From Arenicola marina (Eukaryota > Annelida > Polychaeta > Arenicolidae), in contig OZ025256.1 of NCBI GenBank assembly GCA_964019135.1, forward strand, positions 21,273,911 to 21,337,910: a stretch of DNA of 64,000 nucleotides, in the 5' to 3' direction. The position numbers and the translations under genes were made by a program. Each line of letters begins with the position of its first letter. Within the stretch, counting starts at the first letter, position 1. The notes under the pieces were generated by a model. It was not told where the DNA came from. It searched no databases and worked only from the letters and a program-made list of their open reading frames with translations. Of the stretch, positions 49,699 to 60,763 are shown one piece after another.

Positions 49699-52600
49699 TC
49701 AGCACCTGATTAAGTGACAAAGAAACTGCTTCACTTTTCCACGATAAACCTCGAGGATCAGTAATACAATGGCCCCAAGGTCAAGGACTACGATGACACC
49801 GTAGATGTCGTGGAGAGCCACGGGGGAGCGATGCACGCGAGTGGTCGGGCGCGAAATCCTCTTCGGCAGGTGCTTGTGCTTCCACTGAGCCAGAAGTCCA
49901 GCCTCATGCATGGTGCCGATACTGCACGAAATAGAGAGCTAACTTACAGTAGGGCTTTGGAAGGCGCGGGGGGGGGCTAGGTCCAGTGTCGATTTTTCAA
50001 AATTCTCGGTTTCCAATGTCGATTTTTCACGACGATCCGTGTCGCTTTTTGGCCAAGTACACTGTCGTTTTTTTCCAAAAAACTGTGTCGATGTCGCTTT
50101 TTCAGATCCTCAGTGTAACATGAGACAGTGTAACATTATGCTGAATACAGAAATAAGGGGAAGTGTTGTAACCACTTCTCAATGTATATTACCGGCACAT
50201 TATTATTGAATGCAAAACTAACAGATTTTAAAGCAAAAAATGCATTTGGTCGAGAGATTTGGTCGGAGGATTGGGTCAGAAAACACCGACTCCGACTGAC
50301 CATGGTCTAAATCAATTGCAGGCGTTCAATACGCTGCAATATTAATATTTAGCAAACCGATATTTTAATTTCGTCCCGCCTCCCTTCCTCCTCCAGCCTT
50401 ACGGCCCTATGACGTCACTTTCGCCACTAGGACGTCACTTACGCAACTATGACAACACCTACGCCACTATGATGTCCTTTATGCCACTATGACGTCAATT
50501 AATTCACTGCGACGTCACTTACGCCACTATGATGTCACTTACGCCTCCGTGATGCGCTCCCTGTATGCTGAACGTATTTGCATGGCCACAGTGTAGAAGA
50601 AGTACAATTCCCCCGCGTTCGCCATCCCCCGGAGGTTGGGGTGTCGAGAGAGCTCGTCGCTCGCCTGGGTTCGGTCCACGAAGTAATAGTAATTCCCCTT
50701 CAGGACTTTCTCCATGTGTTTACTGTGATTGGTGCTCAGCACGTCGGGGTCAGACGCGGCAAACATTGCCATGCGATTCCAGATTCTCTGATTTACCTGG
50801 TTTACCGAAGTCCGAAGGGAAAAGGGGAATGTGGTTATTTCGTGTCATGTTAAACAATTTAGCTATCTACAGCGAGCAATAATCCTTGGTGAAAATTGTT
50901 CAATGTTGTAACCAGGGGAATCTCTTTGACAATTGGTTGCCATTGAAATATTTTACATTTATTAAAACTTCACGTCTGATATAAAAGTAGTATTCTTGTA
51001 GTTTTGCGCTTTGCATTTTAGCATGACGCTAAGAACACGAGTGAGATTTTATTAGGTTCAAATATATAGCGATAGTCTGATTTTTAAATTGTTGCCTTTA
51101 TCCTTAAAAGGTTTGAACAGTCAAAGGTCCTTTACACAAGACACGAACGCTCGGAGCACGATTTGCATGTTTAACAGTTTTCTCTTGTGACTTTCAAAGA
51201 CACAGAAACTGTTTGTGTTAAAGGTTTATTCTGATTCGTGCTGCTCGTACGTACACTTATGAGGAATCCACAGGGATATTTATAGGCAAAGCAACAAGAA
51301 ATAAAAACCCATAGCCAGTAGTATTTCCTACAATCAAACAATCAAAATTCTTGGTCAGCCATTATGACAATGGTATAATACTCATTCAAAACATTCTCGC
51401 GTCACATGCAAACACATTTTAACTTGTTACAAATACTACAATTGCGTTATCTCTATATACTAACCTTATAGCCAACTGTTATCGTTAACCAAGCGGATTA
51501 CACCAGAATTATTTAGGGAATCATCCCCACGTCACACAGCCCTAAACAAAGAATGCCGGCTTTCGCAAGTCACGCGCCCCGCGCAGGTCACGTGAACAAC
51601 CAGGATCCTTTGCGCTGCTAATACATTTATGGCAAGCCGTATGTGCCATAGGTACCTGTTACACATGCCGCAAACATTTTGTCGGAGTAACATGCAACCA
51701 CAAACGATCCTAATCTGTGATTTTTCGACTACACGGAATATGCTGTTCACGCTCGTTTAAATGTGGTTATAAGAGGCTGCAACTTTAGCAAACCTTGAAA
51801 GCATCCAGGTTCAACGTTCCGCCAAGAGTTCCAAAGGGCACTTCGCTTCGAGCCAGATCCTCCATGTTCTTGATGGGAAGCACTTCCCTCTGCACGCTGA
51901 GGAAGGCTATCAGGTTACCCGAGTAAGTCGCGCAGACAATAATGACGTAGAACCACCAGAACACCATGACAGCACGCGCTGCTGCGTTCCACGGTACCCC
52001 GACGGCCGCCAAGTGAACCACGGTCGTCGGTTCCGCTACATAAACGACGAATGTAATATTATATAGGCGGCCGTTCATCATATTGACATCTTGAATTGTT
52101 CCGATGCTTTGTTCACTATATCAGCCAAGCTCCCATTCGCTAGGTGGCGCTACGCAAGTTCCGCTTATACCGCTGCTGTCGGCAGGGGAGCAAATTTCAA
52201 GATTCTTGAAAAACGATCAAATAAGCTACCATTTCTTGCAACATTATAAAATTCCAGAATTAAACATAAACTAGCGAGCTCTGTGTATTTAATACAGCAA
52301 AAAACATTGTGTACCCTTTCGAAAAAGTTATAATTGTGACTAAACTCTTCCTGGAACCCTGTGTTATTAGGCTTAGGTTGGGCCTCCGGCACTAGTTTGT
52401 AGAAATGCGGGGCGCATTTGTCCTATCAATTTGCGCAGCGCCGCCCGGGCGAGCGAGTGTGCGAATGCATTGAGGCAGTAGGCGACAACAGAGATATAAT
52501 GAGAGAGAGTGTATATCCGCAAGTAAAGTAGGAACTTTACATGTTATAGGTTTATATAACATTTTCAAATTTAATTTCTCCTATATTAACTAGATATGCG

Positions 52601-53069
52601 TCTCACTCAACAAACTACTAGTAAGCATATATTAAATACTTCAGTAAAACCTTAAAATCAAAAATACTATATTTAGACAGGGCGACTTTTAAGACAACAT
52701 TTTTAATATAAGTCGCAAGTTATAATTATAGCCCATTATCATAACTAAAAACTGTGCCTCACGTTGGTAGAAGAAAATACGAAATGTGGTCCACATTGAC
52801 CGAACCAGCGTCATCGGATCTCCTTCCAGCCGGCCCTCCTGTCTGTAGATAACCCACAGGGCCAGGCTTCCAACTACCCAGGACCCCCCAATAGAGACCC
52901 AGACAGCCGCTCGGAAGGGCATGAAAAACACCCAGAAGCCATCGCGACCGCTGGAGGGAGCCAGCATCAAGACCGTGAATCTTTCGTTGTAGAACGATCG
53001 ATCGGCGAAGGTGGAGACTGCAGATCGCCTGATGCTGGAGCCGATGGGGGCCACGACAATGTCAACCTC
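49699..53069 (-). CDS. Ionotropic glutamate receptor-like channel, 3' part (4 exons)
   Basis: Exons on the minus strand: 53069-52763, 52035-51794, 50787-50543, 49921-49699; phases join (307 + 242 + 245 + 223 nt, 338 codons plus stop). The first exon starts in the ligand-binding S1 lobe end (EVDIVVAPI), then has TM1 (VWVSIGGSWVVGSLALWVIY) and the pore start (RSMWTTFRIFF). The second completes the pore loop and TM3 with TYSGNLIAFLSV, the counterpart of SYTANLAAFLTV. The third holds the S2 lobe (RIWNRMAMF, KGNYYYFVDRT). The fourth has the lobe end (MHEAGLLAQWKHK), TM4 (IVVLDLGAIVLLILEVY) and a short tail. It should form a tetrameric cation channel at the plasma membrane. The YSGNL variant is typical of divergent invertebrate receptors. 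Exons for the amino-terminal domain and most of S1 were not found upstream, and an in-frame TGA lies just before the first exon, so the gene may be broken or have distant 5' exons. Confidence 0.82.
49975..50115. repeat. Dispersed GTCGATTTTTC-type repeat, copy
   Basis: GTCGATTTTTCA, GTCGCTTTTT and GTCGTTTTTTT words recur through this intron stretch. It is related, in reverse orientation, to 38640-38840. Confidence 0.55.
50411..50550 (-). repeat. 20-bp repeat copying a splice donor, 7 copies
   Basis: Seven 20-bp units (plus-strand form GACGTCACTTACGCCACTAT) start at 50411, 50431, 50451, 50471, 50491, 50511 and 50531. Read on the minus strand each unit gives GC/GTAAGTGACGTCATAGTG, so the real donor of the receptor's third exon (50543/50542) is the first of an array. 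Copies at 50511 and 50431 keep GTAAGT, 50451 has GTAGGT and the other three are mutated. Confidence 0.92.
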
Positions 53070-55740
53070 CTGGGGTCAGGCCATCATAGATTCCATCATG
53101 AGCAAGCATGGTAAATGTCGGCCTTGAGATGTATCATTATGAATGTTCTAACGAACAACTAAAATATATAAGAACTTTTTTATGGTTTTTTAACATGTGA
53201 ATTTCATTGTTGACTATCAAATTTATGTGGCAATGCATTTTACACAAAATACATTGATAGCAGTACAGGATTTGTATAAGATATTAATATTATATGCAAT
53301 GCATATCATCCAGAAAGACTATTGTACATTGTTCCCCTCTGAGCATAAACATATCTTATCAAACTTGTCGGGTTGAGGCAATGCAATATGAATCCAGCTG
53401 CAGATACTGCCACATGTTGTTGGAAGTTGACATGTCCCCATACTGATACTGTCACGTTGATACAACAGTCCTTACTTTTCTTTCAAGTTGACCAATTAGG
53501 CCAGTCCACTTCCCGTCGCTGGCCTTCACACCCCATTGGTTATCAGCTGGCTTAATAATGCTGTAACTAAGCAACGATGATCTATTTATTCAGGATTGTT
53601 TACCCATCTCCTCTCTGCTTAGTTGGTCAAGGGCACTGGATACACTGGTGCAACAGGGACATAAGGGTGTTTCCACGGTAAAGAAATGTTCCATCGCAAT
53701 AGGGAAAGATCCCACGTGTACTTCCAATCGCTTGATGGAATTGTTGTGCCCCTTTTTTTGTAGCAAAATCTGGGGTTACGAATAAAAATCAGATTTGAAT
53801 TTCCCCGATAACATTCTGTACATAATATAATGGCGTATGCCTTCCATTTGCACAAATAAAATGCAGTATCTTCTTAACATGGTCCTAACCTGAAATTTAG
53901 CTTCAGCGACAAGTATTGCAGTATTTCCATGCATATGCCGTGATATTCAATAAGTCACGCCGCGTTAGTTTCTTCATACATGAAGCCGCTCCACTACAAC
54001 AAAGAGGATTATATAACGATCATTAAAGTTACTTATCGAGCTCTTTCCCGCCAAAGCTGAAGAAGTCAACATACACCCAAAGTTAGTTTTGTCAATATTC
54101 CAAACACGCCAGACTGCCAAATGCAGTCCCTTAGCCTTGTCCGTGATATGAATTAACCACAGGTTTTCAACTTAGTTGTAAACGTCATCAGTTTGTGTGC
54201 TTCGCGATGCTTTGCTATAAATAGCAGTGCCGCGATGTTTTCTGCAAATTGTGTTATGTATGTCGCGTGGGCTTAGATTTGGCAGGAAAAAAACTGGACA
54301 AGCAGTTTTAAATTTATGAAAAAAAAATCATGATTATTAAGTCACAAAATCATTATTATATTCTGCATAGGATTCAATCTCGTGTGACCTGCATTTTTTT
54401 TGCTATGCAACATTATTAAATAAAGATCATTTATGTTATATTTCTGCCGGCCAAATGGTGATGTTGACACTTCTAGTCAGTACAGGTCACCCATAACAAG
54501 CCATTCAGGTGCCATAATGTATAAGTACCGGAATGCGTCTTACAAGACAATCTTCACCGGGCGCATTTCTTTCAACCGGGACCGGTGTACCGCCCGGTAC
54601 ACCCAACCTCTTCCAGACCTCCTGACAGGGCTACGCCGGATGTTAATGAAATATTTACACCGGTCATGTTCGGTTCATTTATGCGCAATGGAACCAACCT
54701 ATACAATCACTTGTTCAATCAGCCGCCATCTTCTCCCGAATATCCCGTGCTGTTTTAAATCGGGACATAAACGGCATACCGAATGCATGCGCGCGCACCC
54801 GATCTGGATGAAACAAGTTTCGGGCGGTATACCGGTGCGTAATGTGCGTATTCGGTTTACCTTGGGGATATACCCGGGGCTACCGAAGAGACGCGTCATG
54901 TGATTCTGCAGTGGTTTTGTTTAATTGCCTCGTCTTTATTATCGCTCACACATATGCTATGGGGATATGACAGATTCCGTGTGAGCGATAATAGAAGTGC
55001 AAACAGACATTGCAATAATTATCCACACTGCACAATGGTGGAGTGAATATAACGTCTTCAGCCTAGACATATTGCGATTTCTGCTTCGGCCGTACCATGT
55101 TAGTCCCGACTGTGAGGTGTTGTCGGTTCAAGCCGTAAACAACGTTTGGAAACGCCTCGCCAGTTCCGTTTATAGGAGTGACTGACAGTCCTGTATCAGT
55201 TGACAACACCGATAACACCTCTGACTGGGATCTGTACCACTTGAAAATTGAGCGAGAAGAAAGAGACAAAAGTATTAAATGTAGGCATTTTAACTGGAGT
55301 TTTTACATTGCATGTATATAAAGCGCGTTACATTTGGCGCATCTTCTTCCTGTTGGTAATAATTGGCCTAGATCTGTCAATATCAGTCAGATCAAGCATT
55401 GGTACACAGGGGTAGGCACGGGGGTATACACGATGTCACGTCTAGCAGAATGGGGGCAGTATTATTTGGTGCCTGTTAACTCAAGATATGATCAGTTTCG
55501 CCAGAAGTGCCGTGGTATGTTTAAATTCGCAAACCGTCCATCCCCGCAGGATAATGACACTGTGTGACATTGTACAAACCATAAAACTTTTGTGAGCATG
55601 ACAGCTAAATTGGGCCAAGAAACTGTGAAGTGGCGTTGGATGAAAATTGCTCCAGATGCAATAGCCAAGGTTTGAACCCACAACCATTTGTAGCTCAGCC
55701 TGCTCATCAACTAAGTGAAAGAACTAGACATTTTATAGTA
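53070..55740. other. No gene recognised upstream of receptor exons
   Basis: I looked for the missing receptor 5' exons and found none convincing. A 156-codon plus-strand frame at 54433-54903 shows no domain and spans palindromic GC-rich sequence (CCGGTGTACCGCCCGGTACA), so it is probably repeat-derived. Confidence 0.45.
54938..54992. repeat. Inverted repeat, 14-bp perfect arms
   Basis: ATTATCGCTCACAC (54938-54951) and GTGTGAGCGATAAT (54979-54992) flank a 27-bp loop. It may be an end of a small palindromic element. Confidence 0.85.
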
Positions 55741-55860
55741 CACCGTGCAAAACATTTAATCTTACATCTTAAAACATTAATCTAACATTTTAAAACATAG
55801 ATCTAACATCTTAGAACATTAATCTAACATCTTAAAATAATAATCTAAAATCTTGAAACA
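55741..55860. repeat. 21-bp repeat array, left half
   Basis: About five imperfect copies of AAAACATTAATCTAACATCTT. The array continues at 60664-60740 on the other side of the LINE, showing it was one array before insertion. Confidence 0.88.
55850..55860. repeat. LINE target-site duplication, 3' side copy
   Basis: ATCTTGAAACA at 55850-55860 directly abuts the poly(T) that is the LINE's poly(A) tail on the other strand. The same 11 bases stand at 60653-60663 at the truncated 5' end. Confidence 0.85.
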
Positions 55861-56038
55861 TTTTTTTTTTTTATTTTTTTTTTTTTTTTATTAAATTTTC
55901 ATTTATTGTGACAATATGGCATGGCATACGTTACAATCGTGAGAAGTGACATCGATACGTTGATACATAAACATTTTATATACGAGGCAGACAAACACAC
56001 GCTACCGGGAGAGAATCTATCCCCATAAGGAACAATGG

Positions 56039-59000
56039 TTAATGAAAGAGACATTTCCACTTATCATTAAATATCTGTTTGCTGTAAGACGGTTTCTGCT
56101 GAATGACGCATTTTTCTATATTATAATAGTATCTTATAATTCTTAAAGCATTTTGTACCCTAGGTTTTGTTTCCTTACACTTGCACGAGAATATATAGCT
56201 TTTGACAATGATTATAATATGGTTTAACAGACGGTGTTTTGTAGACTTGCTTACACCAAACATTACCGTGGTTAACGATAGTAACTGCCATATGCGGAAA
56301 CCAGATTGCGCCTCAAACCAAATCGCAAGTGAGTGCCACAGTTGCTTCACATATGGACAATGAAAGAATAAATGTTCAAGTGTTTCGACGGCACTATTAC
56401 AAAACGTACAACTCTCGTCTTCTGCTAGATTACATTTTTTTAGGTAAGTATTGGTGGACAAACATCGTTGGAGAAGCTTATATTGGAAGCTCCTGAGCCG
56501 TTCATCAACTGTACTTGTCTTCGCAACAGTATAAAAACCTCTCCATTCTTCAGGAGTAATTTTTTTTCCTAGCGAGGTTTCCCACTTTGTTTCATTATTT
56601 CTCACCGGACACAATTCAAGGATCAAGCGTTGATACACAATATTGCATACCCGCTTTGATGTTAACACAGCCTGTAGTTCAGTACACCCTACCTCTTGTA
56701 ATTTAGACGCCTTTTCCAAACTCTCAACTCTCCAGCTTCTTGGTAGTGAATGGGTTAAACTGTAGAAATCGGCAAAATTTAGCTTGATTCCAAAAGCCTG
56801 TTTGAAGTCTTGCCATCCTAAAACACGACCCATATCATCAATAACATCGTTATAGAATATGACCCCTGCGTTAATAAATTCTGCTTTCCTAGTAACAAGG
56901 TTAGAGTGACTTAGAAACTGCGTGTTCCAAAGTGGATATGTTCGGACATCTGTACTGTCCCCGATCGATCTAAACCGGTACCACGCTTTAAATACATCAC
57001 GCCAAAAAGGGTTCGACAGCGTCATAAAGCACTTCAAAGATATTGGATCCAGTTGCCAACACAGTGACTTCTCATTACATATGGTGGTAGAGAACAGGTC
57101 TTGCCAAGCGCCTTCTGACGTGACAAGTCTTTTCACCCACGAAATCTTTAGCGCGTGCAACAAAAATGGAATGTGGGTTAAGTTAATTCCACCATTTTCT
57201 TCTGTCTGAACCATTTTATTATAGGCAATCTTAGGTGAGCCTGAATTCCATATAAATGATCGTATAATTTTGGTAACCTGTTCGATGAAACTTGGCTGCG
57301 GCGACGGTAGAACCGACATAACATCTATCAGTTTAGGAATAGCCATTGTTTTAACTACTGTCACTTTTCCTCGAAGTGAAAGTTTACGCTTACTGTACAC
57401 ATTTAATACACTCTGGAATGCTACCATTTTCCCATTATAGTTTCGGTTAACCATGTCTTTCATATCAACCGTGAATGTGATTCCAAGTAACTTAAATTCT
57501 TCAACCCAGGTCAGGGGCATGTCTGGGCAGATTCTATGGTGGGTCTGGATCTGTTTACCCAGTCTTATTACTTTGGTTTTCTCGACATTTACTGCCAGGC
57601 CTGAGCACACTTTAAACTCATGCAACACATAGAATGTTCTTCTTAACGAAACCTCTGACCCATCTAAAAACATAAAAGTATCGTCCGCGTATTGTCCGAT
57701 TTTGTACTCGTTTTTATTTACCTTAATACCCTTTATTTGTGCGTCTTGCTTAATGCGCATGGCTAGAGGTTCGATAGCCAGAATGAATATATACGGCGAC
57801 AGGGGGTCGCCTTGTCTACAGCCTCTACCAAGTGAGAAGAACTTCGAAAAGTGGCCGTTGTTTATCACACAGCTTGAACATTCGTTATACAGTATACTGA
57901 ACCACTTTCTGAAAGTAGTGCCGAAATCATAGCTTTCAAGTACTTGCTTGATATATTGCCAGCTTAGGGTGTCAAATGCTTTTTCGAAGTCTATTAGGAG
58001 TAGGATGCCAGTACGGCTATGTTGGACTAAGTAGTGCATCATATCGTATACCAATCTAATGTTTTCTCCTATATATCTACCCTTTAAAAACCCTTTTTGA
58101 TCCTGACTAATTATTCTACTCAATACCGTTTTCAGCCTAGCGGCGATAGCTCCGGATAAAACCTTGTAATCAGCGTTTAATAACGAGATAGGTCGCCAGT
58201 TTTTAAGCAGTTCCCTCTGTCTGTCGCCTTTTGGGAGACACGTGATGACACCTTGTTTCTGTGTTATGGAAAGAGAACCGGACTCGAAAGCACGCGTAAA
58301 ACTCCGCATCAGGTAATGACCTAAATCCTTCCAAAAAAATTTGTAAAATTCTACCGGTAATCCATCATTACCTGGGGATTTATTATTTTTCGATCCCTTT
58401 ATTGCCTCCTTTATTTCGTCACAACTTAATGGTGCGTCACATTTCTCCCTTTCAGATACGTGCAATGGTACGACATTATGGGGGTTTAAAAAGGTGGCAA
58501 AATCACATCCCTCTGCACGATCACAATTCGAATAGAGTCTGTTGTAAAAGTGCATTTGCTCGTTGAGGATATCTTCTTTGCGTATTATTTCCTTCCCGTC
58601 GACAATAATTCTGTTTATTTGTTTGTTTACGTAGTTTTTTTTTTCCAAACTGCAAAAATACCGTGAAGGTTTTTCTCCGGCTTCATAGTAATTTGCCCTT
58701 GCCCTAACTAAAATACCCCGCGTTTTCCCAATTCTGATTTTCTCAAGCTGATCTTTTAGTTCTTGCAGTTCATTCTGTTCATCTGACCCGGAGCTTACGT
58801 TGTCAACTACTCTATTTAATTCGTTTATTCGCTTCTCGAGACCCTCCTCTTCTCGTACCGTCTTTTTTTTCTTATGTGCGCTATAGCTAATAGTTCGCCC
58901 TCTAATTTCCATCTTCAGCATTTCCCAAAACAGTTGATCATTAATTACAAATTCTACTTTCTCACGCGTTTGGTCACATACAATGGTGTTTGATACACAA

Positions 59001-59872
59001 TACTGTTCCTCAAGATCTCTAATGCATTTTTTCACCACCACAGCATACTCGGGGTCATGCAGTAGGGACACATTAAGCTTCCAAAAGCCCTTTCCCCTGG
59101 GGGTACACTGGAAGTTAATCGTTACGGTCACCAGCGAGTGATCAGTGCGGTAACCCGACATGATATCTGTCTTTTCACAGAGAGCAAAGATGTCTGAGGA
59201 CATCAAGAAAAAGTCTAGTCTGGCTCTCTGAGACTTTCGCTGTTGGTTTGTCCAAGTATACTGATGTCTATTTGGGTGTTGTACTCGCCAGCAATCAACA
59301 ACATCTAAAGTTTCTATAAGCGATAAGACGGTTTCTTTGGCCTTTTTGTTATTTTCTCTCTTGTATCCCCTCGTATCCCTCTTAAAGTCTAATACCATAT
59401 TCCAATCCCCACATATTATGACACTTGCGTTACCAAAGTTTTCTATCTGTTGTTGTAGATTTGCATAGAACGATGGCGTATCACTGTTCGGTCCATATAC
59501 ACTAACCAGAGTAAATCGATATTCCTTTAACGTAAGATCGAGCACTAAAAGATTCCCATTCTCATCCTTGTATTGACCATGCAGAGTATAGTCTATACCT
59601 TTTGACAACAGTATGGCTACACCCCTCGCTTGTGACGATGGGGAGTTTACATAATAATCGCCAGGCCAGAAATCTCGGAGTGAACGCTCTAGTTCAGGGC
59701 TTATATGAACATCTTGTATACAGTATACTGATAATGACTTGTCCTTAAGCCAAGCCAGTACATCACAGCGTTTTAATGCCGAACCTATGCCTCTCACATT
59801 TAAACAGGCAATTGTTATTTCTGACGCTGCACCGATTGTGTTAACACCTTGCCAGATGCGCGCTTTCGCATT
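56039..59872 (-). CDS. LINE ORF2: endonuclease-reverse transcriptase
   Basis: An open frame of about 1277 codons (59872 to the stop at 56039), intact without frameshift. The order is: apurinic-type endonuclease (ACLNVRGIG, QDVHIS in place of the usual QETH, SVYGPN, CGDWNMVLD, RLDFFL, TDHSLV); a charged linker; reverse transcriptase (SPGNDGLPVEFYK, NWRPISLLNADYK, LIDFEKAFD near residue 602, GCRQGDPLSPYIF, QYADDT near residue 703); and a C-terminal zinc-finger-like motif (CTFCNSAVETLEHLFFHCP). It nicks target DNA and copies its own RNA there. The start is a problem: the conserved N-terminus lies upstream of any usable ATG, and the only upstream ATG (59878-59876) is followed at once by an in-frame TGA (59875-59873). 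It is either a single inactivating substitution or initiation by another route. Clade placement (L1/Tx1) is by motif recall. Confidence 0.92.
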   Translation of the reverse strand, partial: NAKARIWQGVNTIGAASEITIACLNVRGIGSALKRCDVLAWLKDKSLSVYCIQDVHISPELERSLRDFWPGDYYVNSPSSQARGVAILLSKGIDYTLHGQYKDENGNLLVLDLTLKEYRFTLVSVYGPNSDTPSFYANLQQQIENFGNASVIICGDWNMVLDFKRDTRGYKRENNKKAKETVLSLIETLDVVDCWRVQHPNRHQYTWTNQQRKSQRARLDFFLMSSDIFALCEKTDIMSGYRTDHSLVTVTINFQCTPRGKGFWKLNVSLLHDPEYAVVVKKCIRDLEEQYCVSNTIVCDQTREKVEFVINDQLFWEMLKMEIRGRTISYSAHKKKKTVREEEGLEKRINELNRVVDNVSSGSDEQNELQELKDQLEKIRIGKTRGILVRARANYYEAGEKPSRYFCSLEKKNYVNKQINRIIVDGKEIIRKEDILNEQMHFYNRLYSNCDRAEGCDFATFLNPHNVVPLHVSEREKCDAPLSCDEIKEAIKGSKNNKSPGNDGLPVEFYKFFWKDLGHYLMRSFTRAFESGSLSITQKQGVITCLPKGDRQRELLKNWRPISLLNADYKVLSGAIAARLKTVLSRIISQDQKGFLKGRYIGENIRLVYDMMHYLVQHSRTGILLLIDFEKAFDTLSWQYIKQVLESYDFGTTFRKWFSILYNECSSCVINNGHFSKFFSLGRGCRQGDPLSPYIFILAIEPLAMRIKQDAQIKGIKVNKNEYKIGQYADDTFMFLDGSEVSLRRTFYVLHEFKVCSGLAVNVEKTKVIRLGKQIQTHHRICPDMPLTWVEEFKLLGITFTVDMKDMVNRNYNGKMVAFQSVLNVYSKRKLSLRGKVTVVKTMAIPKLIDVMSVLPSPQPSFIEQVTKIIRSFIWNSGSPKIAYNKMVQTEENGGINLTHIPFLLHALKISWVKRLVTSEGAWQDLFSTTICNEKSLCWQLDPISLKCFMTLSNPFWRDVFKAWYRFRSIGDSTDVRTYPLWNTQFLSHSNLVTRKAEFINAGVIFYNDVIDDMGRVLGWQDFKQAFGIKLNFADFYSLTHSLPRSWRVESLEKASKLQEVGCTELQAVLTSKRVCNIVYQRLILELCPVRNNETKWETSLGKKITPEEWRGFYTVAKTSTVDERLRSFQYKLLQRCLSTNTYLKKCNLAEDESCTFCNSAVETLEHLFFHCPYVKQLWHSLAIWFEAQSGFRIWQLLSLTTVMFGVSKSTKHRLLNHIIIIVKSYIFSCKCKETKPRVQNALRIIRYYYNIEKCVIQQKPSYSKQIFNDKWKCLFH

Positions 59873-60424
59873 TCACATTTTTCATTATGCCATGCCATAT
59901 TCGGGGTTTTACGAAGTTTAAATAAAAGTAGTATAGTGCAAATGGGTTTCTGTTGAAAGTTAGGTAACATTCTATCATAAACACCAAGAGGATGGGGAAG
60001 AACGGGAGGGGGCGAAATTAGATCAATATGCGTCATATCGGGTGGAGCGTGATGGCGGGCTGAGAAACACGAGATGCAAACTCAATTTACGCAGGGCCAA
60101 CACACGCGTAGCTTTTGGTGAAATCTACACATTTTGCAGTTAACAAGCTCATTACCACATTCAACATGTGAATGACTCAAGGTGGACGCAAGTATGCCTG
60201 TAGTGCTTGTCACAGGCGGAATACCTGTAGAGGCCAAAAGTGATACATTTCGATAGCTCGATAACCAACAAATATGCGACCTCGCTGGGAAGACTGGCCT
60301 GAGGATGGCGAACATACGCGAGTAACACATTAGTAGTGAAATAGACACGATTCGGGCCTTTGCGTGAACACGAAAAAACAGCTTCGATTTCTTAAGGGAC
60401 CGTTTCAAAAGTGCAACCAAAAAT

Positions 60425-60652
60425 TTAACGGAGAGATCCGAGAGAGTCACCTGGCGATTGCCCATCTCTATACCGTGTATGGACGTTTCGCGTATCTTGC
60501 TGCTGTCTCCATGCTTCCGGTAGATCGTTCAGGCTGTCGATGGTGTAGCTCTTGCTGTTGATGAGAAGCTTGTTGCCGAAGACAGCCGCTCGTGCTCCGT
60601 CCGCCCTGGCCGCCCGCATCATTGGCAGCAGCTTACGGCGTTCATCTTGGAT
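60425..60652 (-). pseudogene. LINE ORF1 C-terminal fragment
   Basis: About 75 codons up to the stop at 60425 encode IQDERRKLLPMMRAARADG, then AVFGNKLLINSKSYTIDSL and NDLPEAW. This is the C-terminal nucleic-acid-binding region typical of L1-like ORF1 proteins. The rest is lost by 5' truncation; the methionine at 60664 comes from the flanking duplication. Confidence 0.78.
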
Positions 60653-60740
60653 ATCTTGAAACATTAATCTAACATCTTAAAACCTTAATCGAACATCTTA
60701 AAACATTGATGTAACATCTTAAAACATCAATATAAAATCA
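60653..60740. repeat. Target duplication and right half of the 21-bp array
   Basis: ATCTTGAAACA (60653-60663) is the second copy of the LINE target duplication. It leads straight into AATCTAACATCTTAAAAC-type units, continuing the array left of 55860. Confidence 0.85.
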
Positions 60741-60763
60741 AGAATTAGATCTATTGGTGGTCA

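Larger units (their letters stand above)
55861..60652 (-). mobile_element. 5'-truncated L1/Tx1-type LINE, about 4.8 kb
   Basis: On the minus strand the element holds the tail end of ORF1 (60652-60425), a spacer of about 0.55 kb, ORF2 (59872-56039), a short 3' UTR and a poly(A) tail (55889-55861, with one interruption). It is flanked by an 11-bp direct duplication, the mark of target-primed reverse transcription. It interrupts a 21-bp repeat array. The long open ORF2 and perfect duplication point to a recent insertion. Confidence 0.92.

Noticed and set aside
54433-54903. A 156-codon plus-strand ORF
   Set aside because: No domain recognised, basic repeat-like composition over palindromic GC-rich DNA, no splice context.
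60082-60465. A 127-codon minus-strand ORF upstream of LINE ORF2
   Set aside because: It overlaps the ORF1 tail in another frame and lies in the inter-ORF spacer; no domain seen.
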